In this document: in pieces, positions 48,989 through 57,936 of the stretch
How the letters are laid out: the number at the start of each line of letters is the position of its first letter
How positions within the stretch are numbered: position 1 is the stretch's first letter
DNA from: a bacterium
GTDB taxonomy: Bacteria; SZUA-182; DTGQ01
Assembly: GCA_040755755.1 (NCBI GenBank)
Contig: JBFLZW010000018.1
Span: 120,024 to 184,023 of the forward strand
Direction: 5' to 3'
Length of the DNA stretch: 64,000 nt
Program-made: the position numbers and the translations under genes
Notes under the pieces: generated by a model
The model's database searches: none
Seen by the model: only the letters and a program-made list of their open reading frames with translations
Told to the model about the DNA's origin: nothing

Positions 48989-49714
48989 TTACGTGGTGTA
49001 ATTGGCTGCTTTAATAATATAAATCTCTACATAATCCTCACTCTTTCCCCTTCTTTCCTCATACCGCAGGCTTCCGTAACCAGCCAGACTGCACCGTTCC
49101 GGGGCAAGTCCTCCCTGGGAAACCAGAAAATTCAACACTGCCGATGCCCTCCTCAGCGAGAGATCCGCGCCTTTGTCTGTTCCCTCGGTTCGTCCGCTGA
49201 AACCATTGATACGCACAGGATGAGCGAATTTTGTTAAAATCTCGGCAATCCCTTTCAGGTGCCGGGCCATATGCGGCAGTATTTGCGCACTGTTTTTATC
49301 AAAAAGTATCTGGGCCGGAAATAAAATCTGGGCAAATTTATTGTTGGCATAGATATCTATTGTCTGTGTCTGTAAGCCCTGCGGAACCGTCCCGGCCTCA
49401 TTTCCAGGCTGCTCCTCCCCGGCATCGCTCAAAAGGGCCTTGATGAGCGCGTCCTCGATTTGAGCAAATTCTTCAGTCGGCGGCAGGGAAACCGGCATGA
49501 ACCGGGGCTTCCCGATATTGGTCAGCTCTCCTCTGTTAATGGCTCCCAGTGCCCCGCGAAGCGAAGGCCCCAGATAATGCTCGAAGGCCAGGTCATTCAT
49601 GGATGACATGGAATAGAGCAGCACAAAGAAAGTCAGCATGTTCGTCAAAAGGTCAGAGAAACTGAACATCCAGGCTTGCGGATCTATTTCTTTTTTTTCC
49701 TTTTTTTTGGACAT
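48989..49714 (-). CDS. motB: MotB-type stator protein with channel aspartate, divergent OmpA domain
   Basis: The 241-residue protein has the MotB N-terminus: WMFSFSDLLTNMLTFFVLLY, with the predicted ion-carrying aspartate D21 just before the membrane helix. The C-terminal OmpA-like domain is recognisable (ILFPAQILFDKNSAQILPHM, RRASAVLNFLVSQ, CSLAGYGSLRYEERRG), but the usual NRRVEI motif that binds peptidoglycan reads EDYVEIYI. It lies directly after a second MotB-like gene and before fliL. A single motA is present, so both MotB proteins may share it. Confidence 0.85.
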   Translation of the reverse strand: MSKKKEKKEIDPQAWMFSFSDLLTNMLTFFVLLYSMSSMNDLAFEHYLGPSLRGALGAINRGELTNIGKPRFMPVSLPPTEEFAQIEDALIKALLSDAGEEQPGNEAGTVPQGLQTQTIDIYANNKFAQILFPAQILFDKNSAQILPHMARHLKGIAEILTKFAHPVRINGFSGRTEGTDKGADLSLRRASAVLNFLVSQGGLAPERCSLAGYGSLRYEERRGKSEDYVEIYIIKAANYTT

Positions 49715-49737
49715 ACCGCTCTTTTCCGCCCTGTCTT

Positions 49738-50568
49738 TTACCTTTTCATGAGACCGCGTAATTTAAATAAAAAGCCATGAACCGTAACGCTGTCTTTCTC
49801 TTCCTTCGAAGGGAGCGCTTTCATCCCCTCCTGAACCAACTGGATTTCAACTCTTCGATTCAGGGCCCGGTGTTCCGGCGTATCGTTGGGAAAAATCGGG
49901 TCATGCTCTCCATATCCCGCCGCTTCCAGACGGGAGATGGCGATCCCCTGCCGGACAAAATATTTCAGGATGTTCATGGCCCTGGCCGCAGACAGCTCCC
50001 AGTTTGACCCGAACCTGTCCGAAACAATGGGGATGTCATCCGTATGCCCTTTAATGACGATATCGCAGGATGAATCCTGGATGAGCGCACTGATTTTATC
50101 AAGCAGGGGCAGTTTATCCGGCTGGAGCTCCGCTGTCCCGGGGGCAAAAAAGCTCTGATCCGAAAGAGCGATGTTCATGCCCTCATGTGATTTCCTGAGG
50201 GTGATAACCTGATACCACTTTTTCCCCGGCGCCGAGAGGACCAGGTCATAGAGTGCTTCCGGGCTGATTCCCTTGCTGGCCAGCTCATGAGATGAACCAA
50301 TAACGGGCGGAGAAGCGAGCAGGAACTCCTTCCCCGCAGTCGGCAAGACTCCGCCCGGCAGAGCGCCCAGACTCTCCGTAACCGAGCCCAGAGCGATCCG
50401 CTCCTTTTTTTTGTCTTTCACCGAGAGGGAATTTAAAACTGCAAAAAAGGCCATCATCAGGAGAACCAGAGCGCACATGAGAACAACCGTCGAGTCTCCC
50501 CTCTCTGACAAATAATAATCTTTGAGCTGATTGCTCTGCATAGTATGGTTGTCCGATTTAATTTTCAT
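49738..50568 (-). CDS. Second MotB/OmpA-type protein with intact peptidoglycan-binding motif, unusual membrane helix
   Basis: The 276-residue protein has one membrane segment at about residues 26-48 (STVVLMCALVLLMMAFFAVL) but lacks the W-x3-F-x-D pattern of MotB; the only nearby acidic residue is D25. The OmpA domain is complete: IVIKGHTDDIPIVSDRFGSN, WELSAARAMNILKYF, LEAAGYGEHDPIFPND and HRALNRRVEIQLV. It lies between motA and motB. Start could also be ATG 50541. It may be a second stator subunit or an anchoring partner; sequence does not decide. Confidence 0.82.
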   Translation of the reverse strand: MKIKSDNHTMQSNQLKDYYLSERGDSTVVLMCALVLLMMAFFAVLNSLSVKDKKKERIALGSVTESLGALPGGVLPTAGKEFLLASPPVIGSSHELASKGISPEALYDLVLSAPGKKWYQVITLRKSHEGMNIALSDQSFFAPGTAELQPDKLPLLDKISALIQDSSCDIVIKGHTDDIPIVSDRFGSNWELSAARAMNILKYFVRQGIAISRLEAAGYGEHDPIFPNDTPEHRALNRRVEIQLVQEGMKALPSKEEKDSVTVHGFLFKLRGLMKR

Positions 50569-50778
50569 GGTTTGATGGTCCGAGACCGGACAGCGAGTTT
50601 TAAGTCCTTTGTGAGTATTATTCCAGCAAGATTAATGCCGACGGAGCATGAAAAACGAACATAAAAAATAAACTAATAAATCAAATGGTTACTCGTGTAC
50701 GACTGCTTTTATTTTGTGCACCGGGGCCTGCTGCCTTGAGGCAAGCATTATATTAGTGCATGCCCTGGAGAGGGAGAA
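50569..50778. other. Gap between motA and the second motB-like gene
   Basis: These 210 AT-rich bases hold no supported gene. A short palindrome (CTGCCTTGAGGCAAG at 50731-50745) lies downstream of motA on the minus strand but has no T-run. A promoter for the motB genes could be here; I see no clear sigma-28 or sigma-54 site. Confidence 0.35.
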
Positions 50779-51543
50779 TCAGGTAAAGCTCGAAACCCGC
50801 ATTTTGGGCGGCAGAAAAGCATGAAGCTTTTGTTCGATGATGCGGGGATTGGTGCCACCGGAGATAGAAATGATGCCTTCCAGGGCAATTTGCCGATACT
50901 GGGCCTCTTCCGAGCTGCGGGTTTTCAATTTTCCGCTCAAGGGAAGGAAAATCATGTTGGCCAGAATGGCCCCATAAAAAGTAGTGAGGAGAGCAACGGC
51001 CATGCCGGGGCCGATTTTACTGGGGTCATTCAGATTTTGCAGCATCTGCACCAGTCCGATGAGGGTGCCGATGAGTCCCATGGCCGGGGCATAAGCAGCC
51101 AGGCTGGTGAGGATCTCAGCGCCGTGGGAGTGGCGGTCCTCCATCTGCTCGATATCGGTGTTGAGAATATCTCTGATGGCTTCAGGTTCCAGACCGTCAA
51201 CCAGGCCCTGAATTCCTACCCGCATGAATGGATCTTCCAGGCTCTTGGCGGTATTCTGCAGGGCCAGGAGCCCTTCTTTCCGGGCAAGGCTTGCCATCTC
51301 AACGATTTTCTTGATTAATTCTTCCGAATTGTGCTTCTTGACAAAGAAAGTATTTTTAACTACTTTCATTACTCCCAGAATATCACCCAGTGGATAATGG
51401 ATAAGGCTGACTCCGATTGTTGCTCCGACGGTAATCATGATCGAGGGGATATCGATAAAAATAAAGAGGCTGCCGCCCATAAGTATGGCGATAACTACCA
51501 GAGCAAAGGCTGAAACGATTCCGGATATGGTGGCGATATCCAT
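50779..51543 (-). CDS. motA: Flagellar stator protein MotA
   Basis: The 254-residue protein has four membrane segments (about 4-25, 32-50, 150-170, 182-202). LTSLAAYAPAMGLIGTLIGL with VQMLQNLNDPSKIGPGMAVA and LLTTFYGAILANMIFLPLSG is the MotA channel signature, and the cytoplasmic loop has RVGIQGLVDGLEPEAIRDIL. MotA forms the five-subunit ring of the stator. It is downstream of motE and upstream of two motB-like genes. A partial ACTCAGGCACAAAG repeat lies just before it. Confidence 0.95.
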   Translation of the reverse strand: MDIATISGIVSAFALVVIAILMGGSLFIFIDIPSIMITVGATIGVSLIHYPLGDILGVMKVVKNTFFVKKHNSEELIKKIVEMASLARKEGLLALQNTAKSLEDPFMRVGIQGLVDGLEPEAIRDILNTDIEQMEDRHSHGAEILTSLAAYAPAMGLIGTLIGLVQMLQNLNDPSKIGPGMAVALLTTFYGAILANMIFLPLSGKLKTRSSEEAQYRQIALEGIISISGGTNPRIIEQKLHAFLPPKMRVSSFT

Positions 51544-51566
51544 AATAGACTATTCCTTTTTGTAAA

Positions 51567-51592
51567 TACTCAGGCACAAAGGCACAAAGGGA
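51567..51592. repeat. ACTCAGGCACAAAGG element fragment before motA
   Basis: AATACTCAGGCACAAAGG then CACAAAGG matches the left arm of the perfect inverted repeat at 15268-15319. The right arm is missing here. Confidence 0.65.
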
Positions 51593-51608
51593 TAAAGAAG
51601 ATAAGCAG

Positions 51609-52268
51609 TTACTTCTTTTCTTCCCTGCCCTGGACGGGTGATGGTCCAATCGAGCTGCCTTTGCGTGCAATGTTTCTGGTAATTTCAGCAGCCAGTTTCG
51701 GATCGACAAATCCCCACAGACGGCCTGCCTTTTTCTTGTCCATTCGCATGATGATTTCAGAGGCTGTCGAAAGATCAGTCTGCGCAATGATGGAGCCTGC
51801 CTTCTCGGGAGGTGCGCCCTCGAAAATCTTGGACAGCTCTTTAATCCGTTTCTCCTGCTGCTCATCCAGTTGCCTGCTCTTTTCTTCAATTTCCTTCTTG
51901 AGCAGTTTCAGGGCTTCCACATTCCGGATAATCTCATTTTTGATATCAGCCAGCCGCTGCTCCTTTTTCTCCAGCATCTCTTCTCGCTCCCGGACTTTGG
52001 CCTCCCTCCCGGCTAACGATTGCTGCACTTCCTTGAGGCTTTCCCAGGTGGGTTCCTTCCCGCTCACCCCGGATTTTGCGGCCTGGCCTGCCGCGCTTTC
52101 CTTCACCCAGCTAAAATTGCCGATCCTGGAATTCCTGAGAAACATGCAGCATGCAGTTGCAGCCAGGATGGCTGCTCCCACAAGCAGCTGGAGCGGGGAT
52201 ACGGCGGAACGCTTTTTCATCGAATATCTGGTGCCAGCAGGCGGCATCGGCCCCTTACCTTTCATCAT
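51609..52268 (-). CDS. motE: MotE-like flagellar chaperone with coiled coil and MgtE_N/FliG-like end
   Basis: The 219-residue protein has a membrane anchor at about residues 25-44 (LQLLVGAAILAATACCMFL), a long periplasmic coiled coil (REAKVREREEMLEKKEQRLA to DEQQEKRIKELSKIFEG) and a C-terminal helical domain (EKAGSIIAQTDLSTASEIIM, then AGRLWGFVDPKLAAEITRNI) like MotE. In other species MotE aids MotC or stator stability; the role here is inferred. It overlaps fliJ by 14 bases and precedes motA. Confidence 0.78.
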   Translation of the reverse strand: MMKGKGPMPPAGTRYSMKKRSAVSPLQLLVGAAILAATACCMFLRNSRIGNFSWVKESAAGQAAKSGVSGKEPTWESLKEVQQSLAGREAKVREREEMLEKKEQRLADIKNEIIRNVEALKLLKKEIEEKSRQLDEQQEKRIKELSKIFEGAPPEKAGSIIAQTDLSTASEIIMRMDKKKAGRLWGFVDPKLAAEITRNIARKGSSIGPSPVQGREEKK

Positions 52269-52704
52269 TCAGAATCCTACGGCCCCGCCTGATGGCCCTC
52301 TCATCCAGGGTCTTCTGCTCTTCCTTCAGCATTTCCTTTTCCCACAGCGACAGAGTTTTCTCTTTCAGCCTGTCCATAATCTTTTTCTCTTTTCTGGCTT
52401 CAAGCAGGATTTGCCGCTTTTCCTCGACCGCCAGTTCGAGCGAGCGGATTTTTTCCCTTTGCCGTGCAGCCTCATCAGTCAGAAAGCTCAGGAACTTCTG
52501 ATAGAGGTCAATCTCTGCGGAATATATGCTCTGATGCTGCCTGCCTCGGAATTTTTCCTGCCAGGCAGCGATCTGGCCCTGAATCCGGGAGCCAAGCTCT
52601 ACCTCCCGGACCAGATTGCTCTGGAGCTCGGAAAATTCCCGCTGTGCTTCTTCCTCAAGGCTTTGCCGGTATTCGAGAACGGACTGTAAATGGAATCTTT
52701 TCAT
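52255..52704 (-). CDS. fliJ: Flagellar export ATPase stalk protein FliJ
   Basis: The 149-residue protein is almost entirely coiled coil. It begins MKRFHLQSVLEYRQSLEEEA, a typical FliJ start, and ends KEEQKTLDERAIRRGRRILN. FliJ sits in the centre of the FliI hexamer and links it to FlhA. Between it and fliI lies a 224-base gap filled by composite repeats, which is unusual since the two are normally adjacent. Confidence 0.9.
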   Translation of the reverse strand: MKRFHLQSVLEYRQSLEEEAQREFSELQSNLVREVELGSRIQGQIAAWQEKFRGRQHQSIYSAEIDLYQKFLSFLTDEAARQREKIRSLELAVEEKRQILLEARKEKKIMDRLKEKTLSLWEKEMLKEEQKTLDERAIRRGRRILNDER

Positions 52705-52713
52705 ATTTTCATA

Positions 52714-52914
52714 ATTCAGGAGTCAGAAAAAAAGAAAAAGAAACCACAGAGACACAGAGACACAGAGAAAAGCAACAGCAGGGTCAGAAGGCATCTGCCA
52801 TGAGGGTTCTCTGTGCCTGCTTTTCACTGGCCACTGACCACTGATCACTGACCACTGGCCACTGATCACTCCCCTCCTGACTCCTGACTTCTGACTCCTG
52901 ACTTCTGACTCCTG
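52714..52914. repeat. Composite element between fliI and fliJ (inverted copy of 58264-58489)
   Basis: In plus order it reads CAGGAGTCAG, AAAGAAAAAGAAACCACAG with three CACAGAGA units, a 50-base spacer (AAGCAACAGCAGGGTCAGAA and GGTTCTCTGTGCCTGC), then GACCACTG units, then CTCCTGACTTCTGA units. The core 52714-52858 matches the reverse complement of 58266-58411 over about 145 bases with few differences. Confidence 0.85.
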
Positions 52915-52928
52915 CTTTCATTATCGGC

Positions 52929-54266
52929 TTAACGGGAGGCATCCTTCACGGGAGCCAGAAGGTCATGGAGGGCTTTGAAGCTGCTGGCCAGGTCAGCTTT
53001 CTCTCCGATTTTCTGCCGGAGGAATTCATTGATGGAGTCGATCATGCTCAAGGCCCGGTCAGACTTCGGATTACTCCCCTTCTTGTAAGCACCGATCTGC
53101 ACCAGATCTTCGACTCTGCGGTAGGTGGCCAAAAGTTCGACCAGGCTGCGGGCATCTTCTCTCTGCCCGCTGCTCGTGATATCTCCCATGACCCGGCTTA
53201 TGCTGGGCAGAATGTCGATGGCCGGATAATGGTTCCGGGCGGCCAGATCGCGGGACAGGACAATATGCCCATCCAGAATTGACCTGGCTGAATCGGCCAC
53301 GGGCTCGTTCATGTCATCTCCATCCACCAGCACGGTATAGATGCCGGTAATGCTTCCGCCTTCCCTCGAAGCCCCGGCCCGTTCCAAAAGCGCGGGCAGG
53401 AGGGCAAAGACCGAGGGTGTGTAGCCGCGGGTAGCCGGAGGCTCACCTGTTGCCAGGCCGATTTCCCGCTGGGCCATGGCAAAGCGGGTCAGGGAATCCA
53501 TCATCAGGAGAACGTGCTTTCCCTGGTCCCGAAAGTATTCGGCCAGGGCAGTGGCCACAAAGGCCCCCCGCCTGCGCAGCAGAGGGGGTTCATCCGATGT
53601 GACCGTTACCAGAACGGACCTTTTGAGCCCATCTTCTCCCAGATCCTTGTCAATGAACTCCCTGACCTCCCTGCCCCGCTCGCCAATCAGGGCAATGACA
53701 TTGACATCTGCCTCGGTGTTTCTGGCCATTTGCCCCATCAGTACGCTTTTGCCTACGCCGCTGCCGGCAAAGATGCCGATCTTCTGTCCCCTGCCGATCG
53801 TGAGGAGGCTGTTGATGGCCCGGATGCCGACATCAAGCGGCTGAGCGATCCTCTCCCGCTCAAGGGGCCGCAGCGGGTTGGCATAAAAGGGATACTCTTC
53901 GGGCAGGTTGATATCTCCAAGGTTATCAATGGGCTTTCCTAGGGCATCGATGACTCTGCCGAGAAGCTGTGGCCCCACCCTGACCGTGTCCTTCAGCTTG
54001 GCCAATCGAATAGTGTTCCCCTGCCTGATTCCCTGGATCCCTCCCAGGGGCATCATCAAGACACCATCTTCCTTGAAACCGACTACCTCTGCCATGACTG
54101 CCGGATGGCCCTGGCATTCGATCTCACAGATACCTCCCAGGGGGACAGCGGGACCGGAACCCTCGATGATCAGACCGATGACCCGTTTGACTCTGCCGCA
54201 CAGGGCAATGGGGTTTAAGCCCTGCAGGGCGAGGCGATATCTTTCGAGATTAAGCTCCTGATTCAC
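52929..54266 (-). CDS. fliI: Flagellar export ATPase FliI
   Basis: The 445-residue ATPase resembles the F1 beta subunit. It shows Walker A in IGIFAGSGVGKSVLMGQMAR, GERGREVREFIDKDLGEDGL, Walker B in HVLLMMDSLTRFAMAQREIG with LATGEPPATRGYTPSVFALL, and DGDDMNEPVADSARSILDGH with IVLSRDLAARNHYPAIDILP. It powers substrate unfolding at the export gate. It overlaps fliH by four bases. Confidence 0.97.
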   Translation of the reverse strand: MNQELNLERYRLALQGLNPIALCGRVKRVIGLIIEGSGPAVPLGGICEIECQGHPAVMAEVVGFKEDGVLMMPLGGIQGIRQGNTIRLAKLKDTVRVGPQLLGRVIDALGKPIDNLGDINLPEEYPFYANPLRPLERERIAQPLDVGIRAINSLLTIGRGQKIGIFAGSGVGKSVLMGQMARNTEADVNVIALIGERGREVREFIDKDLGEDGLKRSVLVTVTSDEPPLLRRRGAFVATALAEYFRDQGKHVLLMMDSLTRFAMAQREIGLATGEPPATRGYTPSVFALLPALLERAGASREGGSITGIYTVLVDGDDMNEPVADSARSILDGHIVLSRDLAARNHYPAIDILPSISRVMGDITSSGQREDARSLVELLATYRRVEDLVQIGAYKKGSNPKSDRALSMIDSINEFLRQKIGEKADLASSFKALHDLLAPVKDASR

Positions 54267-55096
54267 TGGCTATCTCCGTTGTTCGCGGTCAGGGAAAAAG
54301 TTTTATCCAGTGCCCGGAGCTGGGTCTCCATGCTGGCATCTACATATCCCAGATCGGTCTGGATCAGGCATCCGCCGGGCAGTATGCCCGGATCGCCTTC
54401 CAGACTGACGCCGTCCAGATTGAGAAACGATTGGGATATTTCCTCCTGTGCCTGATGGATACGGTCGAGGTCGCGAGGATTCAATTTTATGCCTGTCACC
54501 TTATGATTGCCGACAAATTTGAGTCCTTCACGAAGGTTGGCAAGAATGATTTCCCGGTTCTGACTGATTTCTGTATGGATGATTTTTCGCGCCATTTCAA
54601 TGCATAATTGTATAATTTCCTGCTCCTGTTTGGTCAGGATTATCTGCTGTACCTGCTCAATCCGGTTGATCAGTCGTTTGAGGGTATCTTCCAGAGGAAG
54701 CAGCCGGTCTCTGATCTCTTTCCTGCACTCCTTCCTGCCTTCCTCTCTTCCCTGCGAAAGACCCTGCGCCAGCCCTTGAGCCAGACCCTGGGACAATCCC
54801 TGCTGAAAGGCCTCCTCCCTGATCTTCCCGGCCTCCTGCCTGGCTGCACCGAGAATCTCCTCTCTTTGCCGAAGAAGCATCTCCCGCTCCCTATCCTCCT
54901 GAGTTTCCTCTCGTTCAGTGTCAGAAGCGGCTGATGCCCCGCCGGTGTCGGTATCCGAACTGCGCAGAAAAGAAATCAACTGAAAGCTTGCCCCCTTCCT
55001 TTCCTGAGACTGCTGGAAGAGGGGAATCTTTTTCTCCCTGAAAGCCTTGAATGATTCGCCCGGAACGGTCACCTGTTCAAATACCGGCTTATTCAT
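54263..55096 (-). CDS. fliH: Flagellar export ATPase regulator FliH
   Basis: The 277-residue protein has an acidic N-terminal third, then a run of GxxxG units (QQGLSQGLAQGLAQGLAQGL) at about residues 115-140 that is typical of FliH, then a V-ATPase E-like domain (LIQTDLGYVDASMETQLRAL near the end). FliH ties FliI to the C ring. It starts 21 bases after fliG and overlaps fliI by four bases. Confidence 0.92.
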   Translation of the reverse strand: MNKPVFEQVTVPGESFKAFREKKIPLFQQSQERKGASFQLISFLRSSDTDTGGASAASDTEREETQEDREREMLLRQREEILGAARQEAGKIREEAFQQGLSQGLAQGLAQGLSQGREEGRKECRKEIRDRLLPLEDTLKRLINRIEQVQQIILTKQEQEIIQLCIEMARKIIHTEISQNREIILANLREGLKFVGNHKVTGIKLNPRDLDRIHQAQEEISQSFLNLDGVSLEGDPGILPGGCLIQTDLGYVDASMETQLRALDKTFSLTANNGDSQ

Positions 55097-55117
55097 TATT
55101 TATTTTCCTGCTCTTCC

Positions 55118-56128
55118 TTAAACCATGACATCGCCGCCCTTGCCGCCTTTGAGGACAATCTTGCCTTCCTCTTCCAACTTTCTGGCGATTTTGACAATAT
55201 TCTGCTGAGCTTTTTCCACATCGTGAAGCTTTACCGCACCCATGGATTCAAGGTCTTCGATTGTCATCTGAGCCGCCCGCTCGGACATGTTCCGCAGGAT
55301 CAGGTCCTTCAATTCGACGCTGGCCGTTTTCAGGGCCAGGACCAGCTCATCCTTGGGAATCTCCTTGAGAAGTGCCTGCATCTCCTGATTGCCGATGTTG
55401 CCCAGGTCTTCGAAGGTAAACATGAGCATGCGGATATTTTCAGACAGGGATGCGTCGATTTTTTCAATACTTGACATGATACTGTCTTCCGATGCCCGGT
55501 CAATATGGTTCATGATCTCGGCGATCTTGCTGACCCCTCCCACTGCCTGGCTTTCCGAGTCCTGCATATTCGTGAGTTTATTCCGGAAGTATTCACTGAT
55601 TTCCTGGATTACTCCGGGTCTGATTCGCTCCAGGTTGCAGATGCGCAGGGCCACATCGGTCCGGGTCTCTTCGGGCAGGTAGGCAAGTATCTCGGCAGCC
55701 TTGTCCGGGCTCAGGTGAGTCAGGATCAGGGCTATGATCTGGGGGTGTTCTCCCCGGATCAGATTGGCCAGCGTTTCCGAATCCAGGTCCTTGAGCACCT
55801 TGAGGTTGGTTGCCTTGCCCAGCATCGGAGCCTGGAGTTTGCGCAGGATCTCCGCTGCCTTTTTCTCTCCCAGAGCTTTGATCAGTACATTATTGATGTA
55901 CTCGGCCACTTCCTGCGGCAGGACATGCCGATAGGAAATCCGCTCCATGGTTTCCTGGAGCACACCCTTTATATCATCCAGGGAGGGGGTCTCCATATTG
56001 GTAATATACTGGGTGATCATCTGAATTTCCGCCTCTTCCAGACCGCGAAAGACCTCGGCCGTGATTTCCTCTCCCAGCGAGAGAAAAAGAATGGCTGCCT
56101 TTTCCGAATTGGTCAATTGCCTGCTCAT
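55118..56128 (-). CDS. fliG: Flagellar motor switch protein FliG
   Basis: The 336-residue rotor protein shows the N-terminal LTNSEKAAILFLSLGEEI, the middle EHPQIIALILTHLSPDKAAE with ILAYLPEETRTDVALRI and the C-terminal torque domain (MFTFEDLGNIGNQEMQALLK and LKDLILRNMSERAAQMTIED). Charged residues that meet MotA are within the last part. It overlaps fliF by four bases. Confidence 0.97.
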   Translation of the reverse strand: MSRQLTNSEKAAILFLSLGEEITAEVFRGLEEAEIQMITQYITNMETPSLDDIKGVLQETMERISYRHVLPQEVAEYINNVLIKALGEKKAAEILRKLQAPMLGKATNLKVLKDLDSETLANLIRGEHPQIIALILTHLSPDKAAEILAYLPEETRTDVALRICNLERIRPGVIQEISEYFRNKLTNMQDSESQAVGGVSKIAEIMNHIDRASEDSIMSSIEKIDASLSENIRMLMFTFEDLGNIGNQEMQALLKEIPKDELVLALKTASVELKDLILRNMSERAAQMTIEDLESMGAVKLHDVEKAQQNIVKIARKLEEEGKIVLKGGKGGDVMV

Positions 56129-57780
56129 GGCGACTGCTTTCTCTCCTCAATTATCCATTCGTGAGTAAGCTGGGCAATTCGCTTGGGCTCCTGCCTGGCA
56201 ATCTCGCGGATGATGTTAACCATGGCTTCAAGCGCCTTGCTTTCCTCACTGTCTGCGATTTTAAAGGCCTGCTCCACCTGACTGAGCCGGGTCGGCAGGG
56301 CCTGCTGAAGCTCATTGATCATGGCCTCTTGGTGATCATCATCAGTCAGTTCTCTGACCTCTGCTGCATCCCCTCCTGCCTGCACGGGTCGTTCCAGTAT
56401 CTCAGCAGGAGAAGGTGGCGGCGGGGTAAAACGGTAGAGCCATTTTAACAATGGCCGGAAAATGAGGAGCAGGAAAAACAAGGCGAGCAGAACCTTGGAT
56501 CCATATTTAGCCAGGCTCAGCCAGAGCTGCCAGTTTTTCAGGATATCCATCGATGCCTGGCCCTGACCGCTGGCGGCATCGATCTGGAAGGGAATATTGA
56601 CCACTTCGATCTGATCTCCACGGCTACTGTCATAGCCTACAGCTTTTTCCGCAATCGTCCGGATGCTTTGCATCTCCTGCGGGGTGCGGGGAATGTATTT
56701 TACTCCCTTGTCCTGTTTTTCGTATCTTCCATCCACCAGCACCGCTACCGACAGCCGGGTGATTTGTCCGGGCAATTCAACGATGCGGTTCGTGGCCTTG
56801 GTCAATTCATATTTAATGATCTCATCCGATTTTTGATAGTTGGAATTGGGACCGGCTGCCGGAGTGACCGGCGTCTGGCCCTGGGATGCCTCCTGTGTGC
56901 GCTGCTCGGTCTTGACTACTGTTCGGTCAGGATCGTATTTCTCTTCGGTCGTCTCAACCTGCTTAAGACTCAGGCTGACGGAAACCTTGGCAATCACTTC
57001 GTTCGCGCCCAGAGCCCGCTCCAGCATGGTAGTGATTTTTTTCTCCAGGATATCTTCCACCTGGGTCTGATATTCCATCTTACTGGCTTGCAGGAGCTGA
57101 CTGGAGTAGTCATTGGGATTCTCGCTCAGGATTCTTCCCTGATCGTCAATAACCTTGACATTATCCGGGGAGAGTCCCTCCACACTGCAGGAGACCAGAT
57201 GGACAATACCGTTGATCTGGGGCTTGCGTAATTGGCTTCCCTCCTTTAATTTGAGGACCACCGAGGCGGTCGGAAGCTGCTCTTTCTCGATAAACAGGCT
57301 CTTTTGGGGGATGGCCAGATGGACCCTGGCCCATTCGACCTCTGCCAGGCTGCTGATGGTGCGGCTTAATTCTCCCTGTAAAGCCCGGTGGTAATTTACT
57401 GTCTGGACGAATTCGGTGGTCCCGAGGTTTGTCTGGTCAAACAGCTCAAAGCCAATGCTCCCCTTTTGGAGCACCTTGTCAGAGGCCAGTTGCAGGCGAA
57501 GCTCATATACCCGCTCTTCCGGAACCATGATAGTGCTGCCGCCATTCTTGATCCGGTAGGGAACTTTGATTTCCTTGAGCATGGTCACGACAGCTCCGGC
57601 ATCCTCCGGATCGAGGCGGGAGTAGAGTATCTGGTAGTTGGTACGGTTGGCCCAGCTCAGCAGGGCCACAACTCCCCCTGCCAGGATGGCCAATACCAGA
57701 ACAAGAGCGATCTTTCGGTTCAGCGGAAGGCTCTGAAAAGTTTCGATGAATTTCTTTATGGACTCAAGAAGAGCTGGCAT
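56125..57780 (-). CDS. fliF: Flagellar MS-ring protein FliF
   Basis: The 551-residue protein has membrane segments at about residues 24-45 and 440-460. YQILYSRLDPEDAGAVVTML and ASVVLKLKEGSQLRKPQING with IVHLVSCSVEGLSPDNVKVI are FliF/YscJ signatures, and the C-terminal tail that binds FliG is present. It is the base of the motor. A TATAAT-like hexamer (minus strand, 57834-57829) lies upstream in an AT-rich leader. Confidence 0.96.
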   Translation of the reverse strand: MPALLESIKKFIETFQSLPLNRKIALVLVLAILAGGVVALLSWANRTNYQILYSRLDPEDAGAVVTMLKEIKVPYRIKNGGSTIMVPEERVYELRLQLASDKVLQKGSIGFELFDQTNLGTTEFVQTVNYHRALQGELSRTISSLAEVEWARVHLAIPQKSLFIEKEQLPTASVVLKLKEGSQLRKPQINGIVHLVSCSVEGLSPDNVKVIDDQGRILSENPNDYSSQLLQASKMEYQTQVEDILEKKITTMLERALGANEVIAKVSVSLSLKQVETTEEKYDPDRTVVKTEQRTQEASQGQTPVTPAAGPNSNYQKSDEIIKYELTKATNRIVELPGQITRLSVAVLVDGRYEKQDKGVKYIPRTPQEMQSIRTIAEKAVGYDSSRGDQIEVVNIPFQIDAASGQGQASMDILKNWQLWLSLAKYGSKVLLALFFLLLIFRPLLKWLYRFTPPPPSPAEILERPVQAGGDAAEVRELTDDDHQEAMINELQQALPTRLSQVEQAFKIADSEESKALEAMVNIIREIARQEPKRIAQLTHEWIIEERKQSP

Positions 57781-57936
57781 GAAATATTTTCCTGATATCC
57801 GGCCTTTAGTTAATAAATTTTGTCTTCTATTATACGCATATTTTACTTAATATTTACTATTTTTTGGTAAAAAGAAGTACGATTATTTCACTCTTGTCGA
57901 GACCGGGCTATTTCAAACAGGCTGGCTGGCAGACAA
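57781..57936. promoter_or_regulatory. AT-rich leader between fliE and fliF
   Basis: The 156-base gap has TATAAT on the minus strand at 57834-57829, about 50 bases before the fliF start, without a good -35 match. A local promoter for fliF onward is possible. Confidence 0.35.

Noticed and set aside
52825..52914. GACCACTG and CTCCTGA tandem units as a CRISPR array
   Set aside because: The units are 7-10 bases, contiguous and without unique spacers; no cas genes are present.
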